Under the pieces are notes generated by a model, which worked only from the letters and a program-made list of their open reading frames with translations, made no database searches and was not told the DNA's origin. Both the position numbers and the translations under genes were made by a program. Shown here piece by piece: positions 32,090 to 39,395 of a stretch of DNA of 64,000 nucleotides. Within the stretch, counting starts at the first letter, position 1, and each line of letters begins with the position of its first letter. Origin of the DNA: Stenomitos rutilans HA7619-LM2. GTDB taxonomy: Bacteria > Cyanobacteriota > Cyanobacteriia > Leptolyngbyales > Leptolyngbyaceae. The stretch covers positions 62,001 to 126,000 of the forward strand of contig JAHHIE010000009.1 of NCBI GenBank assembly GCA_019358945.1, written 5' to 3'.

Positions 32090-32896
32090 CTAATTTTTCT
32101 TGTTCAGCAAGCTTTGAATCGCATCAACAATTGGCTCAAAATCTTTACAGGCTTCATTTCCAGGACGGTAAAGATACAACGGTGCAATGCCACGATTAGC
32201 GGCATTTTCAAAATGTTTATTTTCACGAATTGCTGGGAAGCAATGAACGTCTTGATCCTCAAAAATATCCTTGATTTCGGTCGCAAACATTTGCTGATCA
32301 GCATTTTTGGCAACTTTCATGGGGACTCCTCCCAGAATCTGAGGCGGCGGAATCAGATTTAACTCTTCGGACTCACTTCGAATCATTTGAAGTAAGGAAT
32401 CCACACCTGATATTTTGATACTCATAGGACTAGGAATCAGAATGTGAGTTGCTGCTGCTAAGGCGCAGTAACTCAAAACATCAAGGGATGCTGGTGAGTC
32501 AAGCAAGATCACCTCAGCCGGGGGTGGAAATTTTTTGAAGGTTTTTTGTAGCACATACTCTCTACCCGTCCGGGCTGGTAAATCGAGGGCAACCGAGACC
32601 ATAATATCCCCACCTAAACATAAGCCAAACTTTTCTGGTGCTGCTTGCTTCCAGGTAGGGAAAGCAACAGGGTAGTTTCCATTAAACTGTCTTGAGAAGA
32701 GTGCAGCGCTGGTCTGCTCTGCGTCGATTGGAGACTCTAGTCCGCAAAAGCGAGCTAAAGAGCCATTAGTGTCAAGATCTACCAAAAGCGTTTTAACGCC
32801 GTGCTGCGCTAACCGATAGCCAATGTGAATACTCAAAGTCGTTTTTCCGACGCCTCCGGCGTTAGAAGCGATCCAAATTACAACTGCCTCTGCCAT
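32090..32896 (-). CDS. parA: ParA-type partition ATPase
   Basis: A 268-residue ParA/Soj-family ATPase that drives plasmid segregation with ParB. The deviant Walker A is NAGGVGKTTLSIHIG (about 11-25), with the signature Lys two residues before the GK motif region replaced by Gly-Gly; VDLDTNGSLARF (about 39-50) is the switch I region and EVILLDSPASLDVLSYCAL (about 128-146) the Walker B. There is no N-terminal HTH, so it is the small (type Ib or chromosomal-like) form. The upstream region carries a 20-bp palindrome in two copies (33005, 33603). Confidence 0.93.
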   Translation of the reverse strand: MAEAVVIWIASNAGGVGKTTLSIHIGYRLAQHGVKTLLVDLDTNGSLARFCGLESPIDAEQTSAALFSRQFNGNYPVAFPTWKQAAPEKFGLCLGGDIMVSVALDLPARTGREYVLQKTFKKFPPPAEVILLDSPASLDVLSYCALAAATHILIPSPMSIKISGVDSLLQMIRSESEELNLIPPPQILGGVPMKVAKNADQQMFATEIKDIFEDQDVHCFPAIRENKHFENAANRGIAPLYLYRPGNEACKDFEPIVDAIQSLLNKKN

Positions 32897-33004
32897 TGTC
32901 TTAAATCCTTTTACACGTAAATACTTTTATTAGCTTTGCAATGTGCCTGATCTCGTTGACTTCTAAAGCCTTTAATCCATCTCTGGCCTGCTCGGCTGAT
33001 AGAG

Positions 33005-33024
33005 TTAGAAAAACGTTTTTCTAA
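33005..33024. promoter_or_regulatory. par-region palindrome, copy 1 (candidate parS)
   Basis: TTAGAAAAACGTTTTTCTAA is a perfect 20-bp palindrome 109 bases upstream of parA. An identical copy lies at 33603-33622. Identity of two 20-bp palindromes next to parAB makes them strong candidates for ParB-binding centromere sites or a parA operator. It does not match the chromosomal parS consensus. Confidence 0.6.
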
Positions 33025-33057
33025 AAAGCTGACTCTCTGAGAGAACAACGTTCTAGA

Positions 33058-33527
33058 TAGGACTTACGCAGCCGCCCCCTTTCCTTGTATGCCCAGAGCA
33101 GGGTGTTTTCATATAAGGAAATCAAATGAGCAACGGATGGCAAACCGATGAAACGGATGAGTTAGGTGGCTTTTTGTTTGGGTTATCTGTTTCATCCGCT
33201 CCACAATCTGTTGCCAACCTTTTTTCTTCTGATACATGAAACCACCCTCTTTCCTTGTATGCCCAGAGGGCTTTAAGCCCCTAATTCTGAAAACTTTGAG
33301 TGCTTGCCCCCCGGAGCTGAGTGCTAGGGCGTGTTTTAAAACCCCCGGAAGCCCTCAACTCCCAACTTTGGGGGCTTACAAACCAGCTTCAAAGTCCCCC
33401 AGCATGGGAGACTTTGAAGCCCTTTAGGCATACAAGGAAAGGAGCCAGAAGCTATCAGCAATGAAACGATTGAAGTTTTAAAGCACTGCCTGAGAGGCTA
33501 GTTTTGCGAGAATTTGCATACGTCCTA
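33058..33527. mobile_element. TAGGACTTACGCA-bounded element, copy 2 (composite)
   Basis: Begins TAGGACTTACGCA at 33058 and ends TGCATACGTCCTA at 33527, about 470 bp. Inside are two CTTGTATGCCCAGAG pieces, an inverted repeat around GATGAAACGGATGA/ATCTGTTTCATC, and the block shared with 28743-28910. No transposase. It looks like a nested or composite non-autonomous element that inserted between the two par palindromes. Confidence 0.55.
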
Positions 33528-33602
33528 CTAAAAATACTCTACTTCGATTTTTGCTTTTCGGATCTATTTTTAATCACTTCCTGCTTATTTAACGTTGTTA
33601 GA

Positions 33603-33622
33603 TTAGAAAAACGTTTTTCTAA
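33603..33622. promoter_or_regulatory. par-region palindrome, copy 2 (candidate parS)
   Basis: Identical to the palindrome at 33005-33024 and 598 bases from it. Removing the inserted element (33058-33527) would bring the two to about 130 bases apart. Confidence 0.6.
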
Positions 33623-33716
33623 CGGTTGTGGCTAGCTTGTAAATTGCTTTTATTGAGTCGTGGTCTGGCTTGGAACCGTTAAAGCGCTTAAATCTTCTTT
33701 CTATAAGCGACAAGTG

Positions 33717-33818
33717 ATACCAATTTGAATTGAAAATGCAACACACCCTGTAGGAGCAAGGCCTTGCCTTACTCCTACCCACCGATTGATCTGTAGCCGT
33801 CATTCTTTAAATTGGTAT
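33717..33818 (-). repeat. 102-bp ATACCRATTT element, copy 3
   Basis: Reverse orientation relative to copy 1: ATACCAATTTGAATTGAAAAT at 33717 to AAATTGGTAT at 33818. Both ends are present and the central inverted repeat shows a few mismatches. Confidence 0.8.
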
Positions 33819-33960
33819 GAGAACGCGTGAAGAAAATAACGAATGCAGGCGGATTAGAGCTGAGCTGACCTACTGCTGGTCGATGAAGACTTACTTCAAA
33901 CTGATGTGGGAATTTGATCGCTTTCACGAGCAGATTGATCACCACGCTAAAGACGATCAA

Positions 33961-34368
33961 TCAGTCCTGGGGACTGTGGAGGGGGCGCAAACGATGCAAT
34001 AGATCCATCAACTGCCGCCCATCTTCCAGATAGGTGACGTACTCAGTGTCACTCAGTTGAATGTTTTTCCCTTCCATATCCGCTCCGTAGTGTTCTGCTA
34101 TGACCACGATCGGCGTCTGGCTGTCAAGGTTTGCGCGTTGTCGAATGCGCTGTCCGCTCACCACATGCTCCTGGATTGATTGCCGTACCTGGTTCAGCAA
34201 AATGAGAACAGGGCAGAGACTGCTGCCCCTGGTGAGGTCGATCGCATCGGCTTCATTGAGCGCCACAATGACCTGAAAGCCGTGATTACGAAGATTTTGG
34301 CTGAGGATGGGTCGTACCTGATTATCCTCCTCAACGAGTAAAATCGTGGGTGACAGGTCGCTATTCAT
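33961..34368 (-). CDS. degenerate response-regulator receiver domain
   Basis: A 135-residue single-domain receiver. It starts TILLVEEDNQVRPILSQNL with the acidic cluster retained (Glu13, Glu14, Asp15), but the phosphoacceptor position in PVLILLNQ is Asn59 instead of Asp, and the conserved Lys near YLEDG is absent. It is therefore probably a pseudo-receiver that cannot be phosphorylated in the usual way. Its ATG overlaps the stop of the Crp/Fnr gene (ATGA), so the two are translationally coupled and may act as a pair. Confidence 0.82.
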   Translation of the reverse strand: MNSDLSPTILLVEEDNQVRPILSQNLRNHGFQVIVALNEADAIDLTRGSSLCPVLILLNQVRQSIQEHVVSGQRIRQRANLDSQTPIVVIAEHYGADMEGKNIQLSDTEYVTYLEDGRQLMDLLHRLRPLHSPQD

Positions 34369-35138
34369 ACTAAATCTCGCTTGCTGGAAACCAGCAAGCG
34401 ATCGTATTCATCTTTGACGGTTTTAAAGCACTCGCAGGAACGGGCTTCCAGTCCAGCCTGGTTCAAAATGTGAATATGTCCGCGTCTGTAGCGAATGAGT
34501 CCCATGTCCTGAAGCATTTGGGCTGCCTGGGTGACTCCCGATCGGCGTACACCTAGCATTTCTGCAATAAACTCATGAGTTAATTTCAGCTCGTTTGAAG
34601 CGATGCGACTTTGGGCCTCCAGTAGCCAGCGTGCCAGGCGCTGGTCTAGCATGTGTGCGCTGTTGCAAGCGGCGGTTTGTGAAACCTGAGCAATAAAGGC
34701 TTGCGTGTAGCGCAATAAAACGACACGCAGCTCTTGATCACGGTCAAATTCTTCTTGCAATCGCTGCGCCTTTAGTTTGATCGCTCTGCCAGAAATTTGT
34801 ACGGTGTACTCTGTCTGGGTGGTCTCTTTTCTACCCATGAAAGCATTGATGCCGAGCATTTCACGGCAACCCACCACACCCGTTTCAACCACCTTACCAT
34901 CGCTCATGGTAACGGTGATTGAGAGGAGACAGTCGATGGGAAAGTAGACCGCCTCAAGTGCATCGCCCGGTTCGTGAAGTCGCTTGCCTTGCTCTAAGAA
35001 GACAGTTTGGAAGGAAGGAGCAAGCCTTTGATATGCCTCAGGGGGAAACGACTCAAGGAGATAATTTTCTTTACCCATGTTGGTGTTCTTAACGTGATCG
35101 CGAACAGAATCAACCTTGAAGCTTGTTTGAACAGGCAT
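34365..35138 (-). CDS. Crp/Fnr-family transcriptional regulator
   Basis: A 257-residue regulator with N-terminal cyclic-nucleotide-binding fold (FLEQGKRLHEPGDALEAVYFPIDCLLSI about 48-75, GVVGCREMLGINAFMG about 87-102) and C-terminal winged helix (LTHEFIAEMLGVRRSGVTQAAQMLQDMGLIRYRRGHIHIL about 185-225). The Cys residues of Fnr iron-sulphur sensors and the Arg/Glu cAMP signature are not evident, so the ligand is unknown. The start could be Met21 at 35078. It is related to the regulator at 36166-36882, sharing LGVRR(S/A)(G/S)V in the recognition helix. Confidence 0.9.
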   Translation of the reverse strand: MPVQTSFKVDSVRDHVKNTNMGKENYLLESFPPEAYQRLAPSFQTVFLEQGKRLHEPGDALEAVYFPIDCLLSITVTMSDGKVVETGVVGCREMLGINAFMGRKETTQTEYTVQISGRAIKLKAQRLQEEFDRDQELRVVLLRYTQAFIAQVSQTAACNSAHMLDQRLARWLLEAQSRIASNELKLTHEFIAEMLGVRRSGVTQAAQMLQDMGLIRYRRGHIHILNQAGLEARSCECFKTVKDEYDRLLVSSKRDLV

Positions 35139-35187
35139 GTTTAGATCCCGTCTTTAAAGAATTGCGGTTGTCGCAATGACAGATGTA

Positions 35188-35289
35188 ATACCAATTTGAA
35201 TTGAAAATGCGACACATCCTGTAGGGGCAAGGCAATGCCTTGCCCCTACCCACTGATTGATCTGTAGCCGTCATTCTTTAAATCGGTAT
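35188..35289 (-). repeat. 102-bp ATACCRATTT element, copy 4
   Basis: Reverse orientation, ATACCAATTTGAATTGAAAAT to AAATCGGTAT, almost identical to copies 1 and 5. It lies in the 302-base gap between the divergent Crp/Fnr gene and the coiled-coil gene; the only other content there is a short ATTGCG/CGCAAT hairpin (35162-35178) and the inverted repeat at 35342-35381. Confidence 0.8.
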
Positions 35290-35341
35290 AAAATTCTTGA
35301 TTGCAAAATTTTGTCCATCATGAAGCGAGAGTCGGTATATC

Positions 35342-35381
35342 ATTCGTATGCAAATTTTAACATGAAGTACTGAGTACGAAT
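35342..35381. promoter_or_regulatory. ATTCGTA inverted repeat, candidate operator
   Basis: ATTCGTA (35342-35348) and TACGAAT (35375-35381), 7-bp perfect inverted repeat with centres 33 bases apart, about 60 bases before the coiled-coil gene at 35441. It resembles the TATTCGTGT pair in front of the paralogous gene (30932-30973). Confidence 0.45.
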
Positions 35382-35440
35382 ATGCATGATTGTATAGAAA
35401 AAGCTTTAAGATGAGATTGTCGTCAGCATACTAGCCACGT

Positions 35441-36025
35441 ATGTCACCAGTAGAAAGAGTTCAATTTGACCTAGAAGCACTCAAGACCCAACGAGCACAG
35501 GTTGTTGAGGAAGGCTGGTTTTTGCAACATTGCTGGTTGGTACAGGTAAAACCCGGAGGTACTGCCCAGACCAACTGCAAGTATTGGCAGGTACGAAGCC
35601 GCCAACCGCTCTTTAATGGCAAGACCCTAAAACACCTGAAAGCGCATGAAGTGGAGGCTTACAGTGCCGCGATCGCACGGGGACGACAGCTCAAGCAGAT
35701 CGATCGCCAAATTGAAAAACTGCAAAAACAGCTTGGGCAACAAACAGCCAAAACAGACGTCTTAGGTCGCTCCTTCGCATTAACCGCACAGGAACCGCCC
35801 CTCCCGGTGCCGATGCTGGTGGGTGGTCATCCGCGATCAGAGGCAGCGGCGATACAGCCTCTCACGCTAGAAGCTATTGATGCGACCGAACAAGAGCGCC
35901 TTGTCAAAGAAGTGCTTGCTAGTAGTCGGGAGCTGAGAGCTTCACTGCGGCAGTCAGTGGCGCTTTGCAGACAATTAGGGGCAAGGAATGTTAACCTGAG
36001 AAACGGCTATCCTCACATTCGGTAG
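35441..36025 (+). CDS. coiled-coil protein, paralogue of 30206-30928
   Basis: A 194-residue protein without a recognised family. After a short helix it has the module NCKYWQVRSRQPLFNGKTLK, then HLKAHEVEAYSAAIARG and a coiled coil LKQIDRQIEKLQKQLGQQ (about 88-105), matching the order in the 30206-30928 protein. The C-terminal half is unique, with a helical stretch ERLVKEVLASSRELRASLRQSVALCRQL. No membrane segment. It is divergent from the Crp/Fnr gene at 34365-35138. Confidence 0.65.
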   Translation: MSPVERVQFDLEALKTQRAQVVEEGWFLQHCWLVQVKPGGTAQTNCKYWQVRSRQPLFNGKTLKHLKAHEVEAYSAAIARGRQLKQIDRQIEKLQKQLGQQTAKTDVLGRSFALTAQEPPLPVPMLVGGHPRSEAAAIQPLTLEAIDATEQERLVKEVLASSRELRASLRQSVALCRQLGARNVNLRNGYPHIR

Positions 36026-36047
36026 CAGCGAAGTATAGAGCAGAGAC

Positions 36048-36089
36048 GCTATCTGTAACGTCCCTACTGCTATCTGTAACGTCCCTACT
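36048..36089. repeat. tandem duplication of a 21-bp unit
   Basis: GCTATCTGTAACGTCCCTACT occurs twice in direct tandem (36048-36068, 36069-36089), 3' of the coiled-coil gene and 3' of the Crp/Fnr gene, i.e. between convergent genes. No hairpin or T-tract is obvious. Confidence 0.6.
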
Positions 36090-36165
36090 GTGGATCTGCA
36101 AGATAGCGAATTTTAAATTGGTATCACTTGCCTGGGAAGCGTCATACACGCTTTAGGGCATTGTC

Positions 36166-36882
36166 TTAATTCATGTTGTCGCCAATTAAGCGATCAAACT
36201 CCGCTTTAATGACGGCATAACACTCACAGCTTGTCTCTTCTAACCCGGCTCGATCCAAAACGGTGATTTTGCCGTAACGAGAAGAAATGAAGCCTGCGTT
36301 TTGTAACCTAGCCGCGACATCACTGACACTGGCTCGCCGCACTCCCAGCATTGCAGATAAGAATTCGTGGGTGAGCGGAAATTCATCGGTTCCTACGCGA
36401 TCGCGCGTCAAGAGCAGCCAGCGGCAGCAGCGTTGCTCAATGGAGTGAACTCGGTTACACAGCGCCGTTTGCGAAATAAAGTTAAATAGGGCTTGCGTAA
36501 AACGGTGCAGCACATTATACAGAGTGGTGCCCTGAGTGACTTGCGTTTGAAAGTCTTCAGTGCGCATTCTCAAGGCCTCTCCTGAGATTTGACAGATGCC
36601 TAAACCTGGAATTTGCGTGGCTCCCAAAAAGACGGGTAGCCCCACCATGCCTTCATTGCCGATCGTCGCCACTTCGACCAGGTCACCATTTGACGTTAAC
36701 GCCAGCAGTGAGCAAACCCCTGCTAAGGGAAAGTAGACAAACTCGATCGGCACATTTGGCTGATAAAGCTCTTGTTTGAGCCTGAGAGAAACGGGTTCTA
36801 GATAAGGCTGAAGTCGTTCGTATTCTTCACTGGGCAGGCTAGCCAGCAGCCGATTGTTGACAGGTGGAAAATCTGGAGTCAC
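36166..36882 (-). CDS. Crp/Fnr-family transcriptional regulator
   Basis: A 238-residue regulator with the same plan as 34365-35138: sensor beta-barrel with LKQELYQPNVPIEFVYFPLAGVCSLLAL (about 34-61) and EVATIGNEGMVGLPVFLGA (about 69-87), and C-terminal winged helix LTHEFLSAMLGVRRASVSDVAARLQNAGFISSRYGKITVL (about 167-206). The ligand residues for cAMP are not obvious. The gene diverges from a CheB-type gene; two GTAC-N6-GTAC palindromes (36982-37031) lie in the shared upstream region and could be its operators. Confidence 0.9.
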   Translation of the reverse strand: MTPDFPPVNNRLLASLPSEEYERLQPYLEPVSLRLKQELYQPNVPIEFVYFPLAGVCSLLALTSNGDLVEVATIGNEGMVGLPVFLGATQIPGLGICQISGEALRMRTEDFQTQVTQGTTLYNVLHRFTQALFNFISQTALCNRVHSIEQRCCRWLLLTRDRVGTDEFPLTHEFLSAMLGVRRASVSDVAARLQNAGFISSRYGKITVLDRAGLEETSCECYAVIKAEFDRLIGDNMN

Positions 36883-36981
36883 AAAGGTTTGCCTGACTAC
36901 GTCGCTTCTTGTCTAACGGGATAACACAGAAACGGAGGGAAACACCTCTGACGCAAGGGGAACTTTACTGTAAACAAAGAA

Positions 36982-37031
36982 TGTACGCTAGAGTACAGCT
37001 GATAGAGAGACAATTGTACGGTGCAGTACAA
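36982..37031. promoter_or_regulatory. twin GTAC-N6-GTAC palindromes in divergent promoter
   Basis: GTACGCTAGAGTAC (36983-36996) and GTACGGTGCAGTAC (37016-37029), extended to TGTAC..GTACA and TTGTAC..GTACAA. Their starts are 33 bases apart, about three helical turns. Each fits the GTA-N8-TAC pattern of NtcA sites, and more generally the dyad bound by Crp/Fnr dimers. They lie between a Crp/Fnr gene and a CheB-type gene. Confidence 0.6.
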
Positions 37032-37068
37032 TTTTTGCCTTTGGCTCAATCTTCAGGAGTCTGTGCTT

Positions 37069-37689
37069 GTGAACGCCCTCATCCAGCATCCGCAACATCG
37101 CCTTTGCTCCCAATTTCCCAATATCGCCTTTTATGTTGTGGCACTGGTCGCTTCAACGGGCGGCATCGCCGCACTCTGTACCATTCTGGCTGCCTTACCG
37201 GCTGATTTTCCCGCCGCGATTCTGGTTGTGCTACACCTCAGCCCTCATTCCCCCAGCTACCTGCCTGAAATTTTAAGTCGGCGAACGGCGTTACAGGTCA
37301 AGCCTGCCGCAACCGGAGAGGTTTTGCGTCCAGGCACCGTTTATGTCGCGGTTCCGGCTCATCACCTGATGATGCAGCCGAACGGGACGCTGATGCTTTT
37401 GGATACACCCAAAATGAATTTTGTTCGCCCTGCTGCCGACAAACTGTTGATGTCAATGGCGACCGTTTACAAGGCACGATCGATCGCGGTAGTACTGACA
37501 GGCAACGGCTCTGATGGTGCCCTGGGTATCCTTTGCATTAAGAAGCACGGAGGGGCGACGATCGCTCAGGATCAAGCGACCTCTGAGTTTTTTGGGATGC
37601 CAGGAGCAGCCATTGCCACAGGCACCGTGGATTGGGTGTTGCCGTTAGACGCGATCGCCGACAGGCTAATGCATCTGATAGCAGCGTAG
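37069..37689 (+). CDS. stand-alone CheB-type methylesterase-domain protein
   Basis: About 206 residues covering a single CheB catalytic domain: Ser in VASTGGIAAL (about 28-37), His in VVLHLSPHSPSYLPEIL and Asp in VVLTGNGSDGALG. CheB removes methyl groups from chemoreceptor glutamates; stand-alone versions without receiver domain are common near Crp and CheR-fusion genes. GTG 37069 is used, with AGGAG 9 bases upstream; the frame is open earlier to 37021. No receiver domain means no ordinary phospho-control. No chemotaxis receptors or CheA are in the window. Confidence 0.88.
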   Translation: MNALIQHPQHRLCSQFPNIAFYVVALVASTGGIAALCTILAALPADFPAAILVVLHLSPHSPSYLPEILSRRTALQVKPAATGEVLRPGTVYVAVPAHHLMMQPNGTLMLLDTPKMNFVRPAADKLLMSMATVYKARSIAVVLTGNGSDGALGILCIKKHGGATIAQDQATSEFFGMPGAAIATGTVDWVLPLDAIADRLMHLIAA

Positions 37690-37778
37690 TACATTCCACT
37701 TTTTGTAGATCTACAAAAGGCGGAGTGATTTAATCCGCAAGCTTAAGCGTTGTTTGTGGTTGGTAGCCAATCAAGACA

Positions 37779-38813
37779 CTAAATGGTTTCACTAGATTTT
37801 AATTCTTGCTCTAAATTGTCCTGACTCAAGATTTCGTTGCTCATCACGGCTTGCCGCACTAGTTTTGCTCGTCGCTTGGCATCCTCGGCTTTTTGCAACA
37901 GCAAGTCTGCCGCCTCATGCTCATTCACCTCGTGCAGATGCTTGGCGGTGTGAGTCATCAACATCTCACTTTCTTCGATCGTGCGAATACCATCCCAGAG
38001 CGACTCTTCGATCGACTGGGTCACTTCGGCTAATAGAGAGTTGAGCGAATAGGCGTGCCCAGTGTGGCAACGAAAGCGAATCAGGTTATTTTCTTTTAAC
38101 TGCAACAAAATCCCATGACACTCAGGACAGGTAAAGGGAGAAAGTCCGCCTAGCTTCATAATCCCCAGCTCCAATCCATTGTCTTCTCGCGCAATGCCCA
38201 CTTCGATCTCCATCTTTTCAGACATCGGTTCCTCCTGCGTGGGAATGGCTTTGTTCACTAAAGCCTCTAACAACGCTCCCATCTCGCTCATCGACACACA
38301 ATAATCCGCGTCTACTGCTTGCATTGCCGCTTTGGGCATGGAGGAGTGCAGGGCATCCAACGGGTCTTGCACAATGGCAATGCCGCCGCGCTCTTTAATA
38401 GCGTACATCCCAGCCGCGCCATCATCCAGGGTACCAGATAGCACCACGCCGATCACTCGCGCTCCGTATGACCAGGCAGCAGAGCGAAACAACACATCAA
38501 CCGCTGGACGAAAGCGGTTTTCTTTGGGGCCCCGCGAGAGCCTTACCCTCCCTGGCTCCACCAACAGATGGCGATCGGGCGGAGCCACGTAAATGCGACC
38601 CGGTTGAATCGGCTCCTGGTCGATCGCATGGGCTACGGCCAGAGGAGTGAACCGGGCCAAAATTTTGGGCAACAAACTTGGATAGTCTGGAGCGATGTGC
38701 CAAACAATGAAAATTGCCGCCGGAAAGTCAGAGGGCAATTGAGCAACCAGCGTTTCAAAGGCTGCGAGTCCTCCAGCGGATGCTCCAATGACGACGATAT
38801 CTGGCTTTGACAC
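37779..38813 (-). CDS. CheB-type methylesterase with C-terminal zinc-ribbon-like and helical part
   Basis: A 344-residue protein. Residues 1-190 are a CheB domain with Ser in IGASAGGLAAF, His in VWHIAPDYPSLLPKIL and Asp in VVLSGTLDDGAAG. Residues about 225-260 hold two Cys pairs or Cys/His ligands (FTCPECHG and FRCHTGHAYS), suggesting a zinc-binding knuckle, followed by a helical region rich in Glu and Ala (about 265-340). The same architecture occurs in cyanobacterial and rhizobial stress-signalling loci. It faces the other CheB gene convergently. Confidence 0.88.
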   Translation of the reverse strand: MSKPDIVVIGASAGGLAAFETLVAQLPSDFPAAIFIVWHIAPDYPSLLPKILARFTPLAVAHAIDQEPIQPGRIYVAPPDRHLLVEPGRVRLSRGPKENRFRPAVDVLFRSAAWSYGARVIGVVLSGTLDDGAAGMYAIKERGGIAIVQDPLDALHSSMPKAAMQAVDADYCVSMSEMGALLEALVNKAIPTQEEPMSEKMEIEVGIAREDNGLELGIMKLGGLSPFTCPECHGILLQLKENNLIRFRCHTGHAYSLNSLLAEVTQSIEESLWDGIRTIEESEMLMTHTAKHLHEVNEHEAADLLLQKAEDAKRRAKLVRQAVMSNEILSQDNLEQELKSSETI

Positions 38814-38974
38814 ACAACACTCCTGATCACCAGAAAGCTAACTCTAATGCACTACGCTAACACGCGCACTCAACAGGCGACACTACCTTAGTGCTAGTTC
38901 AAGCGTGATTAAGCGGTGGTAAGTTTGTGTTAAGGATCGTGGATTAGATAAAACCGACAAATGTTTGCAGGTAA

Positions 38975-38994
38975 GGGCGCACGGCCGTGCGCCC
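38975..38994. repeat. 20-bp GC-rich palindrome, copy 2
   Basis: Identical to GGGCGCACGGCCGTGCGCCC at 28440-28459, with flanks GGTAA/CCTACGAG. Confidence 0.7.
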
Positions 38995-39104
38995 CTACGA
39001 GAAATGCCGAAGCTATTAAGTGTTTGTTCGTAAGTGCAATCGCCTGCCGATCTTGCCGTGTAATTAAAGTGCTTCCAGATCAAACTGTGCAATCAGTTGA
39101 AGTC

Positions 39105-39227
39105 AGGACTTACGCAGTGGCTCCCTTTTCTTGTATGCCCAAAGGGCTTTAAGCCTCCAATTTTGGGGGAACAGAGCCAATTAAACCCCCCAGCATTGGG
39201 GGTTCGGGGGCAAGTGCGTAAGTCCTA
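39105..39227. mobile_element. MITE-like element with TAGGACTTACGCA ends (copy 3)
   Basis: Begins AGGACTTACGCA and ends TGCGTAAGTCCTA, about 122 bp, with the internal TTGTATGCCCAAAGGGCTTTAAG block and CCCCCAGCATTGGGGG hairpin. No coding capacity. Shortest of the three copies. Confidence 0.7.
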
Positions 39228-39395
39228 ACAATAACTTATGCAATTTGACTGGGACGAAAATAAGGCAGCGCGCCTCATCAGTGCAAGGGAAGTGACACGA
39301 ACCGGGCGAGAAGCTAAAAGCTCCTGCACGAACCGAACAGATTCCGGTTACTCATCTAGAATCAGCGTAGTCAACGCAGCTAACAGCGACAAAAT

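Larger units (their letters stand above)
32897..33960. other. parA upstream region broken up by repeats
   Basis: About 1060 bases without a convincing gene. It holds two palindromes (33005-33024 and 33603-33622), the 470-bp TAGGACTTACGCA-bounded element between them, and a 102-bp element (33717-33818). A 61-codon open frame at 33817-34002 takes its start codon from the 102-bp element and is not credible. Confidence 0.6.
38814..39395. other. intergenic region with two repeat elements
   Basis: About 580 bases without a credible gene. It contains the GC-rich palindrome (38975-38994), the TAGGACTTACGCA-type element (39105-39227), and 170 bases upstream of the CheB-CheR gene. Confidence 0.6.

Noticed and set aside
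32090-32896. MinD or nitrogenase-type ATPase instead of ParA.
   Set aside because: The adjacent ParB gene in the same operon and the plasmid context favour ParA.
33817-34002. 61-codon plus-strand open frame.
   Set aside because: The start codon lies at the tip of a 102-bp repeat, there is no ribosome binding site and no family resemblance, and its 3' end overlaps the receiver gene.
37014-37031. TTGTAC...GTACAA taken as an L-box (RcaC site).
   Set aside because: The L-box is a direct repeat with four bases between units. This is an inverted repeat with a 6-base spacer and fits a Crp/NtcA-type dyad instead.
36909-37205. 98-codon plus-strand open frame before the CheB-type gene.
   Set aside because: It overlaps the twin palindromes and the true CheB frame, and the translation is unlike any family.
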